Assembly (NCBI GenBank): GCA_032334055.1
Contig: JAUOZS010000001.1
Coordinates: 1 to 64,000, forward strand
Direction: 5' to 3'
DNA: 64,000 bases
Source: Selenomonadales bacterium 4137-cl
GTDB taxonomy: Bacteria > Bacillota > Negativicutes > Sporomusales > UBA7701
Position numbers and translations under genes: made by a program. The notes beneath the pieces are model-generated. The model worked only from the letters and a program-made list of their open reading frames with translations, was not told the origin of the DNA and made no database searches. Numbering within the stretch: the first letter of the stretch is position 1; the number at the start of each line of letters is the position of its first letter. Shown in pieces: positions 1-9,400 of this stretch.

Positions 1-64
1 TGCGGCCCCGCGGAGGAAGGCGAGAATGGCACCCTGCGGAACGGTCAAGGGTGCCACGCCGGAA

Positions 65-96
65 CAAAAACCGAGGCCCACCTCGTGGTGGGCCTT
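65..96 (-). terminator. Rho-independent terminator, minus strand
   Basis: An 8-bp GC-rich stem (75-82 with 87-94, loop of 4) is followed on the minus strand by five T residues (complement of 66-70). It lies just beyond the decayed HTH reading frame on that strand and would end its transcription. Confidence 0.6.
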
Positions 97-100
97 GGCG

Positions 101-270
101 TCAGCCTTTGCTCATGGTCTCCAACATTTTGCGAACTGCCTCCCGTTATTCGGGGGACAGTTTTATCGCGGTTTCCAAGAGTTGCTGGAGTTCGGGGTCC
201 ATGTTCGACCGGTCGGCGGCAAAGAAGTCGGACAGGGAAATGCCAAACGCATTGCAGACTCGCGCGGGGC
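101..270 (-). pseudogene. C-terminal remnant of an XRE-like HTH regulator
   Basis: Read on the minus strand, the frame ending at the TGA at 103-101 gives VCNAFGISLSDFFAAD, the familiar end of an XRE/Cro-type helix-turn-helix domain, followed by an acidic helix rich in L, E and Q. An in-frame TAA (148-146) sits where a Gln codon would be expected (SPE-stop-REAVRKMLE). No HTH start can be followed upstream of about 270, where the frame becomes Pro/Arg-rich noise. I read it as a decayed regulator fragment. A sequencing error at the stop is possible but would not restore the missing N-terminus. Confidence 0.45.
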
Positions 271-365
271 TACGAGTATGCCCGGCGGCCGGCTTCGCCG
301 AGCTGGCGGGGGCGAAGAAGAACGAGGGCTGAGCCCGGATTGCTTTGGGGAGGTAGAGGCTTTCG

Positions 366-503
366 TTATTCCGGCGGGCGGGGGACGAGGTCGGCGGGCG
401 GGGGCGGCTCGAGGGCGAGTTTTTCGGTTTTGACGCGGGCGGTAAAATCGTCCCGCTCGGGGCACATGCGGGGATGGGCGCAGGGTTGCTGTTTGTCGGC
501 CAT
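366..503 (-). CDS. small hypothetical protein, 45 aa
   Basis: A 45-codon frame on the minus strand starts at ATG 503-501 behind a good ribosome binding site (GAGGTG about 9 bases upstream). The protein begins MADKQQPCAHPRMCPERDDF and ends in a proline-rich tail (PPPPADLVPRPPE). Two cysteines in a CxHxxxC-like arrangement could bind a metal, but I recognise no family. It faces the DUF1540 gene divergently. Small size and lack of homology keep confidence modest. Confidence 0.4.
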   Translation of the reverse strand: MADKQQPCAHPRMCPERDDFTARVKTEKLALEPPPPADLVPRPPE

Positions 504-608
504 GGCTTTTTTCACCTCGCGGTTAGTGTATGCGGCGGGCGCGTTTTTTAGCAGGGAAGGTGAATAGCGGCGCGGTGGGGGAGCATAATAGCGGCAGGAG
601 GTGAGGCT

Positions 609-770
609 ATGGCACGGGATGTTATGTGTACGGTGGAGAATTGCAAGTTTTGGGAGAACCGTAATTGCACGGCGAGCGCGATCGAGGTGAATGTCGACGG
701 CGGCGGCCACAAGGCGGGCTATACCGCTGAGACGAATTGCCAGACGTTCGTGGCGGCGAATAAGGGTTAG
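609..770 (+). CDS. DUF1540 domain small cysteine-rich protein, 53 aa
   Basis: The 53-codon frame starts at ATG 609 with a strong Shine-Dalgarno (GGAGGTGAG). The product has the DUF1540 pattern: a short N-terminus, CTVENCKFWENRNCTA with paired cysteines, then a hydrophobic strand (IEVNV) and a C-terminal Cys (TNCQTF). DUF1540 proteins are small Firmicute proteins of unknown function whose conserved Cys residues suggest metal binding. A terminator follows directly, so it is probably monocistronic. A second DUF1540 gene lies at 28635-28784 on the other strand. Confidence 0.75.
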   Translation: MARDVMCTVENCKFWENRNCTASAIEVNVDGGGHKAGYTAETNCQTFVAANKG

Positions 771-774
771 GAGA

Positions 775-802
775 GGGCCCGGGGCTTGGCGCCGGGCCTT
801 TT
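775..802 (+). terminator. Rho-independent terminator after the DUF1540 gene
   Basis: Stem GGCCCGG (776-782) pairs with CCGGGCC (792-798) and is followed by TTTT. It starts 5 bases after the stop codon of the 53-aa gene. Confidence 0.7.
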
Positions 803-862
803 CCATGGCCTGGGCGTTTGGCGGCGGCGGGCTGTGCGGGGGCCTGTGCTATTGCCGCCGGG

Positions 863-875
863 TGTGCTATAATAG
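863..875 (+). promoter_or_regulatory. extended -10 promoter of smpB
   Basis: A perfect TATAAT (868-873) is preceded by TG one base upstream (865-866), the extended -10 signature. No good -35 hexamer is visible at 16-18 bases, which fits an extended -10 promoter. It lies about 45 bases upstream of the smpB start. Confidence 0.55.
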
Positions 876-917
876 TTTGTGCTATAGTTTAGGCGCGATG
901 CGCAGGGAGTGGGAACG

Positions 918-1379
918 GTGGCCGAGGGCATCAAGATAGTGTCGGAGAACCGCAAGGCGCGGCACGATTATCATATTCATGAGACGTACGAGGCGGGTCT
1001 GGTGCTGACAGGGACGGAGGTTAAGTCCCTGAGGGCGGGCCGGGCGAATCTGAAGGACAGCTATGCAAGGGTGGATAACGGTGAGCTGATGCTGCACAAT
1101 ATGCATATCAGCCCGTACGATCAGGGCAACCGCTTCAATCACGAGCCGCTGAGGATGCGTAAGCTGCTGATGCACCGCGTGGAGATCAATAAGCTGATCG
1201 GCAAGACGAAGGAGAAGGGCTATACGCTGGTGCCGCTGAAGCTTTATTTCACCCGCGGCAAGGCGAAGCTGGAGCTGGGGCTGGCGAGCGGCAAGCATAC
1301 GTATGATAAGCGCCAGGATATCGCGGAGCGGGATGCGAAGCGGGAGATGGACCGGGAGTTCCGCGAGCGCCAGAAGTGA
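918..1379 (+). CDS. smpB: SsrA-binding protein SmpB
   Basis: SmpB binds tmRNA and delivers it to stalled ribosomes for trans-translation. The 153-aa product starts [20 protein letters not shown] and contains [20 protein letters not shown] and the basic C-terminal tail ([13 protein letters not shown]) typical of the family. I chose the GTG at 918 because AGGGAG lies 8 bases upstream; an in-frame GTG at 909 would leave no room for a binding site. The tmRNA partner lies 1.4 kb downstream, separated by msrAB, and each has its own promoter and terminator. Confidence 0.95.
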   Translation: MAEGIKIVSENRKARHDYHIHETYEAGLVLTGTEVKSLRAGRANLKDSYARVDNGELMLHNMHISPYDQGNRFNHEPLRMRKLLMHRVEINKLIGKTKEKGYTLVPLKLYFTRGKAKLELGLASGKHTYDKRQDIAERDAKREMDREFRERQK

Positions 1380-1405
1380 GTCAATTTATTAGGAAAGCTT
1401 GTTGT

Positions 1406-1430
1406 GCCGGCCTGCGGGCCGGCTTTTTTG
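1406..1430 (+). terminator. Rho-independent terminator of smpB
   Basis: GCCGGCC (1406-1412) pairs with GGCCGGC (1417-1423) across a TGCG loop and is followed by six T residues. Confidence 0.85.
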
Positions 1431-1613
1431 CGGGGGTGTTTTGGGGGCGATGCCGAGGGCGAGGGGCGGGCGTGGTGAAGACCCTTTTGGATGGGAGGCA
1501 AGAGAGGGGAGAAGGGTGAATATAAAAAGGGGGACTTTTTTACACTATTGCCGACGGCAATTATTGTTGCCGTGAGGGGGGCAGCCTTGAGCGGGCTGCG
1601 GAAAGGAGCCGGT

Positions 1614-2657
1614 ATGAACGCGAACGCATCGGATGGCAGTAACCCGGCGACGGCGAGGCGGGCTGAGCCGCCCGCGGATAAGTATCTGCGCGAGATATGG
1701 TTGGCGGGGGGCTGCTTTTGGGGGCTGGAGGCTTATTTGGCGGCGCTGGACGGGGTGGTGTACACGAATGTTGGCTATGCCAACGGGACGACGGCGAATC
1801 CTACGTATGAACAGGTGTGTTACGAGAATACGGGCCACGCCGAGACGGTGCATGTGCGGTATGATCCGCGGCGCATCGAGCTGGGGACGCTGTTGACGTA
1901 TTTTTTCAAGGTGATCGATCCTACCAGCTTGAACAGGCAGGGCAACGACCGGGGGAGCCAGTACCGGACGGGCATTTATTACCGCGATGCCGCGGATAGG
2001 GAGACGATCGCCGCGAAGGTGGCCGAGGAGCAGAGGAAGTACCGGGCGCCTATCGTTACGGAGGTGCTGCCGCTGAGTAATTATTATCCGGCGGAGGAGG
2101 CGCATCAGCTGTATTTGGCGAAGAATCCGCACGGGTATTGCCATGTTGATTTGTCGGTGCTGGAGGATGACCCCAGGAATAAGAAGAACGCTGGCAAGAA
2201 GGCCGGGGACGAGGACCGCTATGCGAAGCCCGGCGAGGCGGAGCTGCGGAGCAGGCTTACGGACAGGCAGTACCGGGTGACGCAGGAGTGCGGCACCGAG
2301 CCGCCGTTTGCGAACGAGTTCTGGGATAATCACGCGCCGGGGTTGTATGTGGATGTGGCGACCGGCGAGCCGCTGTTCAGCTCGCGGGACAAGTTCGATT
2401 CGGGCACGGGGTGGCCCAGCTTTACCAGGCCGGTGGCGTCTGAGGCGGTGGCGGCGAAGACGGACCGGAGCCTGGCTATGACGCGGACGGAGGTGCACAG
2501 CCGCTACGGGAAGAGCCATTTGGGGCATGTGTTTGAGGACGGCCCCCGGGAGAAGGGGGGACTGCGGTATTGCATCAACAGCGCTGCGCTGCGGTTTATC
2601 CCGCTCGAGAAGATGGAGGAGGAGGGCTACGGGGAATATATCGACTTTGTCAGGTAG
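1614..2657 (+). CDS. msrAB: fused peptide methionine sulfoxide reductase MsrA-MsrB
   Basis: This enzyme reduces both S- and R-methionine sulfoxide in oxidised proteins. The MsrA half comes first, with catalytic Cys34 in [11 protein letters not shown] and the downstream [16 protein letters not shown] region. The MsrB half begins near residue 210 ([17 protein letters not shown]) and carries [20 protein letters not shown] and the catalytic Cys in [11 protein letters not shown]. The two CxxC zinc motifs of many MsrB proteins are absent. Start ATG 1614 has GGAAAGGAG upstream; the frame is open further 5' but contains no better start. The 347-aa length fits an A-B fusion without the thioredoxin-like third domain. 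Confidence 0.95.
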   Translation: MNANASDGSNPATARRAEPPADKYLREIWLAGGCFWGLEAYLAALDGVVYTNVGYANGTTANPTYEQVCYENTGHAETVHVRYDPRRIELGTLLTYFFKVIDPTSLNRQGNDRGSQYRTGIYYRDAADRETIAAKVAEEQRKYRAPIVTEVLPLSNYYPAEEAHQLYLAKNPHGYCHVDLSVLEDDPRNKKNAGKKAGDEDRYAKPGEAELRSRLTDRQYRVTQECGTEPPFANEFWDNHAPGLYVDVATGEPLFSSRDKFDSGTGWPSFTRPVASEAVAAKTDRSLAMTRTEVHSRYGKSHLGHVFEDGPREKGGLRYCINSAALRFIPLEKMEEEGYGEYIDFVR

Positions 2658-2695
2658 TGGTTCTGACCGGGGCTGCGGCAAGTGCGGGCGACGGG

Positions 2696-2725
2696 TTGGA
2701 CGGAGCGCTTTTTTTGTGGTATAAT
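2696..2725 (+). promoter_or_regulatory. ssrA promoter
   Basis: TTGGAC (2696-2701) and TATAAT (2720-2725) are 18 bases apart, and the -10 box is of the extended type (TGG before TATAAT). Transcription would begin near 2731, leaving a short 5' leader for RNase processing before mature tmRNA. Confidence 0.6.
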
Positions 2726-2783
2726 GATTGACGAAGCGAATATTCCGTTGGCTGGCGCCACAGCGAGCGCCCGGTAATTTTAC

Positions 2784-3131
2784 GGGGGCGTACTGGTTTC
2801 GACAGGGGTAGTTGTGGTACAGGTAGCGAGCCGGGGTTCCATCTGCCCGTCAAGACGGTGGGTCAAAGTTAACTGCCAACGAAGAATACGCTTTAGCAGC
2901 TTAATGCTAACGTCCTACCTACGCTCGTCCCGTGGCCTAGGATAGGGCGTCACTTAACGGGATACCTGAAGCCCAATTCTCGGAGGGTCGACTGGGAATT
3001 TTTATCGAGATAGCGCCGAAGCAGCCTGTCTGTGGGCGGCGACGGGGCGAAAGCTAAACCATAGACTGCGCTCGGAGAAGCCTGTGCAGCGATGCCTTTG
3101 GACAGGGGTTCGACTCCCCTCGCCTCCACCA
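2784..3131 (+). ncRNA. ssrA: tmRNA (transfer-messenger RNA)
   Basis: tmRNA rescues stalled ribosomes with SmpB and tags the nascent peptide for proteolysis. The 5' end GGGGGCG pairs with CGCCTCC (3121-3127) to form the acceptor stem, followed by A and the encoded CCA (3129-3131). The T-arm reads GGTTCGACTCCC. The tag reading frame runs 2875-2904 (GCC AAC GAA ... GCT TAA) and encodes ANEEYALAA. The length of 348 nt is normal. Its 3' end is echoed at 10872-10882 and 13289-13300, suggesting use as an integration site. Confidence 0.97.
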
Positions 3132-3148
3132 AAATTTGGAAATTGTAC

Positions 3149-3186
3149 ATAAGAACTCGCGTACTTGCGGGTTCTTATTGTTTTTA
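3149..3186 (+). terminator. terminator after ssrA
   Basis: AAGAACTCGC (3151-3160) pairs with GCGGGTTCTT (3167-3176, one G-T pair) and is followed by ATTGTTTTT. Confidence 0.75.
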
Positions 3187-3217
3187 TGATTTGTAATTGA
3201 GCCCGATTACTTTATTT

Positions 3218-3248
3218 TTGACTTGAAGTTAACTCCAGGCATTATAAT
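3218..3248 (+). promoter_or_regulatory. promoter of the leader-peptide hairpin
   Basis: TTGACT (3218-3223) and TATAAT (3243-3248) are separated by 19 bases, slightly long. The next features are a strong ribosome binding site (AGGAGGTGGG, 3258-3267) and a 17-codon reading frame. Confidence 0.45.
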
Positions 3249-3271
3249 ACGGATATCAGGAGGTGGGACTG

Positions 3272-3325
3272 ATGACGCTTGTAGTTTCAACCATAAGTTT
3301 GCCTTATCGGCAAGCTTATGGTTGA
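3272..3325 (+). CDS. putative 17-residue leader peptide within a hairpin
   Basis: ATG 3272 follows AGGAGGTGGG by 4 bases and opens a 17-codon frame (MTLVVSTISLPYRQAYG). Most of the frame lies inside a 19-bp hairpin (3285-3327), so ribosome progress would decide whether the hairpin forms. That geometry resembles translational attenuator leaders. The sensor kinase gene starts about 200 bases downstream. Nothing in the peptide (no run of one amino acid) shows what would stall the ribosome. It could also be a chance frame before an ordinary terminator. Confidence 0.35.
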   Translation: MTLVVSTISLPYRQAYG

Positions 3326-3335
3326 AATTTTGTTT
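3285..3335 (+). terminator. 19-bp hairpin with T-tract, possible attenuator
   Basis: TTTCAACCATAAGTTTGCC (3285-3303) pairs with 3309-3327 with one wobble pair and a 5-base loop, followed by TTTTG. It overlaps the 17-codon leader frame. The stretch 3336-3530 downstream holds no recognisable feature other than the upstream untranslated region of the kinase. Confidence 0.55.
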
Positions 3336-3530
3336 GGGATTATTAGGGTAAGGTTATCCTCCGTCTGACAATAACGGAGTTATTATGTCGGGGGTTAGGC
3401 GACTAAGGCAGATAGGGGCTGCCGGGAGAGAAAGCAGACAAGAGGATAATATAAGTAATTGACGAATAATGTCAATAAAGTTTCCGTCAGACAAAATCGG
3501 GGATATGGTTGGAAAGGATTCTCCGTTCCT

Positions 3531-5273
3531 ATGAGCTTTTTTTCAACGATGAGTGATGTGTCGTCACTGCAGCTAATGACTTATCATCCGATAAAAGAGG
3601 TTTGGTTTTATCTCCTGGCGGCGACTGTTCTGACCGCACTGGCCGGTTATTGCTGGCGGGACCGGAGGGCACCGGCGGCGCTATGTTGGGTTTTCAGCCT
3701 CTCGCTAAGGTCGATTTTTCTCTTGGCCCTGGTGATGGTCTCCGTCAGCCCGGCGCTGGCGGACAAGGTGTTTTGGGCGAAAGTGCAGCAGATAAGTGCT
3801 TCTGCTACGATTCCGACTTTTTTTCTGCTTGTCGTGAGTGTCGCGGGTCAAAAAGGGCGGATTGTCCGGGCGGTAGCGCTGGCGCTGTTTGCGATCACCG
3901 CCTTCGCTATTTTGTCGTTGCTGACCACGGGATGGCATGGCTGGTTCTGGCGCGGCGTAGTCTGGGACGGGACTACTTTCGGCGTCGTCCGCGGACCGGT
4001 ATACTGGTGTTTCGTAGCTGCAGCTTATCTCCAGTTCCTAATCCTCAGTATGTTGTGCATTGTCTGGGCGCGCAGAGCTTCAGGCCTGCGGCGCTGGCAG
4101 ATCGCGGCGCTGCCGGTCGATCCGCTGATATCGTTGGCCGGACACGTTTTGTGGGCTATTGATCAGCAGGCGGGCGTCATCCCCCCCCTGCCGCTGGCGT
4201 TTATGCTGAGCGGTATGGCCTGGTCGTGGATATTTTTCCGACTGCGGGTTCTTAACCTAATGTCGCTGGCCGAATCGACGGTTATCGGCAACATCGATGA
4301 CAGCCTAATAATCACCGATGACCGAGGATATATCCTGGAGCTCAATCCGTCCGCACAGCGACGGTTCAGTTGTATAGCTCCGGCCTTAACTGGCAGACAT
4401 TTTGCGGAGGCCTTCGCACGCTGGCCGGCTATGGCCGCGCTGCTGGACATAAATGAGGTGACGGAGGGGGAAATCCACCTGGAAGGCAGCGGGGACTTTT
4501 CATACCACGTCACGCCACTGGTAAGCTGGGGCAAGCTGAGTATCGGCAAAGCGATCGTTTTTCATGACGTGACCAGGCTGAGGGAGGCCCAGGCCCAGAT
4601 TGTCGAGCAGCAGAAAGCGCTGTCAATAATGAAGGAGCGTGAACGGCTAGGGCGGGAGCTGCACGACGGGGCGGGCCAGGTGTGGGGCTATCTTAGTCTT
4701 AATCTGCAAACGGTCCGGTCTTTACTGAAAGGCGGCCAGCTTGATAAGGCGGACGAACAGGTCGGCAAAGTGATCCGGACGATCAAGGAGATGAATACCG
4801 ACGCCAGGGAATCGATCTTCGGGCTGAAATTGGCAGCCGCCGGCGGCGACGATTTCGTCATAAATTTGCAGGATTATCTGGAGTGGTACGCGGACACCAA
4901 CGGCATCGACGCCGAGCTTACTCTGCCGGACGGCTCGATGGCAGGCTTGCTGCCGCATACCGGTGAAGTGCAACTGCTGCGGATCATTCAGGAAGCGCTG
5001 ACCAATATTCGCAAGCACGCCAAGGCCAGCAAGGCGACGATCAGGATAGCGGTAGCCGACAGGCGGGTGATAGCGGTGGTCGAGGATGACGGCTGCGGCT
5101 TCGACCCGGCGGCGCCGGCGAAGAGAAAGAGTTTCGGCCTGCAGATCATGGACGAACGGGCCGGGGAAGCGGGCGGGCGCCTGCGAATAGAGTCGGCGCC
5201 GGGCGAGGGGACGAAGGTGACGGTAGAGTTCAGCTTGGATAAGGTGGCGGGCGATGAAAACGCTGTTGGTTGA
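3531..5273 (+). CDS. membrane sensor histidine kinase, 7TM-PAS-HisKA_3-HATPase
   Basis: The product is a sensor kinase of the NarL/FixJ-partner type. Residues about 20-240 form roughly seven membrane segments resembling the N-terminal 7TM region of histidine kinases. A PAS domain follows (about 245-350, SLIITDDRGYILELNPSA). The HisKA_3 motif is ERERLGRELHDGAGQ with His378 as the likely phosphorylated residue. The ATPase domain has the N box (IIQEALTNIRKHA) and VEDDGCGFDP. Start ATG 3531 is chosen; a TTG at 3459 is possible but would add an unusual polar extension. It overlaps the response regulator gene by 20 bases, so the two are translationally coupled. The signal is unknown. Confidence 0.85.
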   Translation: MSFFSTMSDVSSLQLMTYHPIKEVWFYLLAATVLTALAGYCWRDRRAPAALCWVFSLSLRSIFLLALVMVSVSPALADKVFWAKVQQISASATIPTFFLLVVSVAGQKGRIVRAVALALFAITAFAILSLLTTGWHGWFWRGVVWDGTTFGVVRGPVYWCFVAAAYLQFLILSMLCIVWARRASGLRRWQIAALPVDPLISLAGHVLWAIDQQAGVIPPLPLAFMLSGMAWSWIFFRLRVLNLMSLAESTVIGNIDDSLIITDDRGYILELNPSAQRRFSCIAPALTGRHFAEAFARWPAMAALLDINEVTEGEIHLEGSGDFSYHVTPLVSWGKLSIGKAIVFHDVTRLREAQAQIVEQQKALSIMKERERLGRELHDGAGQVWGYLSLNLQTVRSLLKGGQLDKADEQVGKVIRTIKEMNTDARESIFGLKLAAAGGDDFVINLQDYLEWYADTNGIDAELTLPDGSMAGLLPHTGEVQLLRIIQEALTNIRKHAKASKATIRIAVADRRVIAVVEDDGCGFDPAAPAKRKSFGLQIMDERAGEAGGRLRIESAPGEGTKVTVEFSLDKVAGDENAVG

Positions 5274-5910
5274 CGATCAGGCCCTGGTGCTGGAAGGGCT
5301 GCGAAGTTTCCTGGAGGCCCACGGTTTCGCGGTGGTAGGCACCGCCCGCAGCGGGGCGGAAGCGCTGCTCAAAGTCGATATGCTCAGACCGGACCTGGTG
5401 CTGATGGATATCCAGATGGCCGGTCTGGATGGCATAGAGACCACCCGGTCGCTTAAGAAGGAACACCCCGAGGCGAAGATTGTGATGCTTACCGCTGTCG
5501 AGGACGACGATAGCCTGGTCGCGGCGATGCAGGCCGGGGCCGAGGGGTATCTGCTGAAGGATATGGAGCCGGACGATTTCGTCAGTCAACTGGCCGGGCT
5601 GGCCGCCAGCGAGCTGCCGTTCGCGCCGGGGCTGGCCAAACGGCTGCTGCGGAAACTGAGCCGCCCGCCCGGGGAGAAGGCGGGCGACAGCGGGGGGCAG
5701 CCGGGGTTGACGGTGCGACAGGCCGAGCTGCTGCAGCTTCTGACCGAAGGACTGACCTACAAGGAGATCGCGGCCCGGCTGGGGCTGACGGTGGCCACGG
5801 TGAGGTACCATATCAACGAGATTCTCGCCAAGACCCGGCTCGCAAACCGGACCCAGCTGATCGCCCACGCTTCGCGGCAGGGGCTGGGCGGGGAAAAAGC
5901 CGGCCGGTAA
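5254..5910 (+). CDS. NarL/FixJ-family response regulator
   Basis: A receiver domain occupies residues 1-120 with Asp7-Asp8, phospho-acceptor Asp52 (LVLMDIQM), Thr84-region (VMLTAVEDD) and Lys in LLKDME. A LuxR-type HTH follows (about 155-210, LTVRQAELLQLLTEGLTYKEIAARL). This partner of the preceding kinase binds DNA as a dimer. The genes next downstream are a receiver-like orphan and the autotransporter, which makes surface-protein expression a plausible target, though no binding site is evident. Confidence 0.9.
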   Translation: MKTLLVDDQALVLEGLRSFLEAHGFAVVGTARSGAEALLKVDMLRPDLVLMDIQMAGLDGIETTRSLKKEHPEAKIVMLTAVEDDDSLVAAMQAGAEGYLLKDMEPDDFVSQLAGLAASELPFAPGLAKRLLRKLSRPPGEKAGDSGGQPGLTVRQAELLQLLTEGLTYKEIAARLGLTVATVRYHINEILAKTRLANRTQLIAHASRQGLGGEKAGR

Positions 5911-5937
5911 GCAGGCAGCCGGGACAAGTTAACTAGC

Positions 5938-5974
5938 AAAAGTGATAGTCGATGACTATCACTTTTGTTTTTTT
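5938..5974 (+). terminator. terminator of the NarL-type two-component operon
   Basis: AAAAGTGATAGTC (5938-5950) pairs with GACTATCACTTTT (5954-5966) across a 3-base loop and is followed by GTTTTTTT. Confidence 0.85.
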
Positions 5975-6072
5975 CGGCTATCGATAAGGAGGGTATCAGG
6001 ACAGGGAAAATTTGCTACCATGGGAGTTAATGGGATAAATAGGCGTTTTTTGCAGAAGGCTGGGTGGATTTG

Positions 6073-6429
6073 ATGAAAGAGGGCGTAGAGGTAGGGATAT
6101 GCGGGACGGGTCCGGTGTGGGCGGGAATCGAGGAAAGCCTGCAGAAGTTGCCGGGGCTCAGGGTGAGGCAACTGGGCAGTTCGCTGGCGGTGGCGGCCCG
6201 GGAGGTGGCGATGCTTTCACCCCACGCCGTCCTCTTCGATATGGACAAGGCCGAGCCGGACGTGGTCGCCGCCATCCTGCGCAAGCTCCCCGGGACGAGG
6301 CTGATCGGCTTCAATGCCGCAGGCGACGCCATAACCGTTTTTGCCGCCAGCGAGCGGACGGTGTTATCGGTGGAGGAGCTGGCCGGGGTGATCGCGGGCG
6401 GCGCGAGAACCCCGGAAGCGATAAGGTGA
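6073..6429 (+). CDS. receiver-like orphan protein
   Basis: The 118-119-aa product has the alternating strand/helix layout of a response-regulator receiver: VEVGICGTGPVWAGIEESLQ, then HAVLFDMDKAEPDVVAAI where the phospho-acceptor would be, then TRLIGFNAAG and a final helix. It has no output domain, and the acidic cluster at the N-terminus is replaced by GTG. I infer a degenerate receiver or related alpha/beta protein. Start is ATG 6073 (GGTGG upstream) or GTG 6064. Its stop overlaps the region just before the autotransporter start (14 bases apart), so the two genes are probably co-transcribed. Confidence 0.6.
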   Translation: MKEGVEVGICGTGPVWAGIEESLQKLPGLRVRQLGSSLAVAAREVAMLSPHAVLFDMDKAEPDVVAAILRKLPGTRLIGFNAAGDAITVFAASERTVLSVEELAGVIAGGARTPEAIR

Positions 6430-6443
6430 AAGTGGGGATAAGT

Positions 6444-9400
6444 ATGAAGAGTTATAAGCCGGTAGTTTCGAGAACGCTGTGCTTTTGGTTGGCGCTCGCC
6501 GGGGCGGCTTTGTGGTTCGCGGGGGCTCCGGCGCCCACGGCTCACGCCGCGGATGTCGGCGGCACGGTGGGGGATAATGAAACGCAATACTATACAGGCG
6601 ACAACAACCTGACGCCCTCCCTGGCGATCAACAGCACCGGCACCGTGTACAACAGCGGCGGTAAATTGTACATTCGCGGCAACTTGACCAGCAGCGGCAC
6701 GCTATATAATAACGGCATCATATATAGCAATTACGGCTATACCATAACCAATTACGGCCTTATGAATAATGTCTACGGTGCGACCTGGACCAACGACAAC
6801 ACCAGCAGCCTGGTCAACAACGGCACCTTCGCCAACGACTTCGGAGCCACGTTTACCAACCTCACTAACGGCACGCTGACCAACAGCGGCACGCTGGACA
6901 ACAGCGGCACGCTGGAGAACCGCGGCACGCTGACCAACAGCGGCACGCTAGAGAATAGGAGCGGCGCTGAACTGATCAACAGAGGCGCGCTGACCAATAA
7001 CAGCACCCTAACCAACAGCGGCAATATGACCAGCTACAGCGGCAGCACGCTGACCAACGCCAGCGGGGCTACAATAACCAATAGCGGCAACCTGGGAAGT
7101 TACGCTCTGACCAACGCCAGCGGCGCCACAATAACCAACAGCGGCTCGGTGCACAGTTACGGCTCTTTTACCAACGACGGCGTGGTGAACAACCACGGCA
7201 CGCTGGGAAATTACAGCCTCGCCACGCTGACCAACAACAACAGTATGGTGAATTACAGCGGCGCCACGCTGAATAACGGCGGCAGCCTGATCAACAACGG
7301 CACGATAACCAACGCCAGCGGCGGCACTGTGACCAACGGCGTCGACGCCAGCCTGACCAATGCCGGCACGCTAAGCAACGCCGGCACGCTGGAAAACTAC
7401 GGCAGCCTGGTTAACGCCAGCGGCGGCACGCTGACCAACGCCGCCGCCGCCACGCTGACCAACTACAGCGCAGTGACCAACAACAGCCTCAATTTCACCA
7501 ACAACGGCACCATCACCAACTCCAGCTACGAAGCCCGCAGCGACGTCACCCTTACGAATAACGGCACGCTGACAAATAACGGCACCATCACCATCAATGC
7601 CAGGGCGGTCGACAGCTTCGACGTTACCCTGACCAACAACGGCATACTGAACAACAACGGCACTATCGCCACCATCGGCAACGGCACGCTGACCAACGCC
7701 AGCGGCGGCACGCTGAACAACTACGGCACCATCACAACTGTTTACATGATGACCAACGCCAGCGGCGGCACGCTGAATAATTACGGCACAATGACTTGCG
7801 ATTATATGCTGACCAACGACGGTACGATAGCCAATCGGAGCGGCGGTACTTTGAGTTTATATTGGACGGAGAATCGCGGCGGCATAACCAACGCCGGCAC
7901 CGTGACCAGCGGTTACAGATTTTACAATTACGGCGGCGTCGTGACCAATAACGGTTCGTTCAGCATTAGCGGCAGGCTGTGGAACTATACGGGCGGCACC
8001 TTGACCAACAACGGGACGCTGACCAACGCCGGCACCATGAGTAACGAAAGCGGCGCCACGCTGAACAACGCCGGAACCTTTATTAATAACGACACGCTGA
8101 ACAACGCCGGAACCTTTACCAATAGCGGCACGCTGACCATCGCCAGCGGCAGACTGACCAACTCTAGCACGCTGACCAATAACAGCGGCGCCACGCTGAA
8201 TAACAGCGCCACCATAGTCAATGCCAGCGGCGCCACACTGACCAACGCCAGCGACGCCACGCTGAATAACAGCGGCCTGTTGGCCAACAGCGGCAGCCTA
8301 ATTAACAACGGCACGCTGGACAATGATGGCACCTTGGAAAACAGGAGCGGCGGGACGCTGACCAACAACAGCGCGCTGACCAATGCCAGCGGCGGGACGC
8401 TGACCAACGCCAGCGGCGCCACGCTGACCAATGCCAGCGGCGCCACGCTGACGAGTAGCGGGGCTCTGAACAACAGCGGCAGCCTGATCAACAACAGCAC
8501 ACTGGGCAATAGTGGAACCCTGACCAATAACAGCGGTGGCACGCTGACAAATAACAGCACGCTGACCAATAACAGCGGCGGCACGCTGACCAACGCCGGC
8601 AGCCTGGCCAATGCCAACGGCGCCACGCTGACCAACAGCGGCACGCTGACTAACAACAGCGCGCTGTCTAACGCCAGCGGCGCCATCCTGGCCAACGCCA
8701 GCGGCGGCACGCTTACCAACGTCGGCGGCGGGACGCTGACCAACAGCGGCGGCCTGACCAACAGCGGCAGCCTGACAAATAGCAGCTACCTGGACAACAC
8801 CGGCACCCTGGAAAATGCCGGCGGCGGGACGCTGACCAACAGCGGCAGCCTGACCAACGCCAGCGGCGGGACGCTGACCAACAGCGGGGCAGTTACCAAC
8901 AACAACGGCGCTTCGCTGACCAACAGCGGCAGCCTGGCCAACGCCGCCGGCGGCACGCTAACGAACGACGGCGCCATTATCAACAACAACGGCGCAGCGC
9001 TGACGAGCAGCGGCAGCCTGATTAACAACAACACCCTGGCCAACGCCAGCGGCGCCACGCTGACCAACAGCGGCAGCCTAGTTAACGCCAGCGGCGCCAC
9101 GCTGACCAACAGCGGCAGCCTGGAGAATAAGAGTGGTGCCACGCTGACCAACGCCAGCCTCAATTTCATCAACAGCGGGACGCTGGCCAACAGCGGCAGC
9201 CTCGCCAACAACAACACGCTGACCAATAACAGCATGCTGACCAATACCGGCGGCACGCTGACCAACAGCGGCAGCCTGATTAACGCCAGCGGCGCGACGC
9301 TGGCCAACAGTAGCGGCGGCAGCCTGACCAACGACGGCACGCTGACCAATAGCGGCACGCTGACCAACAGCGGCGTGTTGACGAATAACAGCGCCCTGAT

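Noticed and set aside
1545..2681. 378-codon minus-strand frame opposite msrAB
   Set aside because: Antisense shadow with no recognisable domain and no binding site.
3336..3458. Possible riboswitch in the kinase leader
   Set aside because: No conserved core of a known class (c-di-GMP, cobalamin, FMN, TPP) could be matched.
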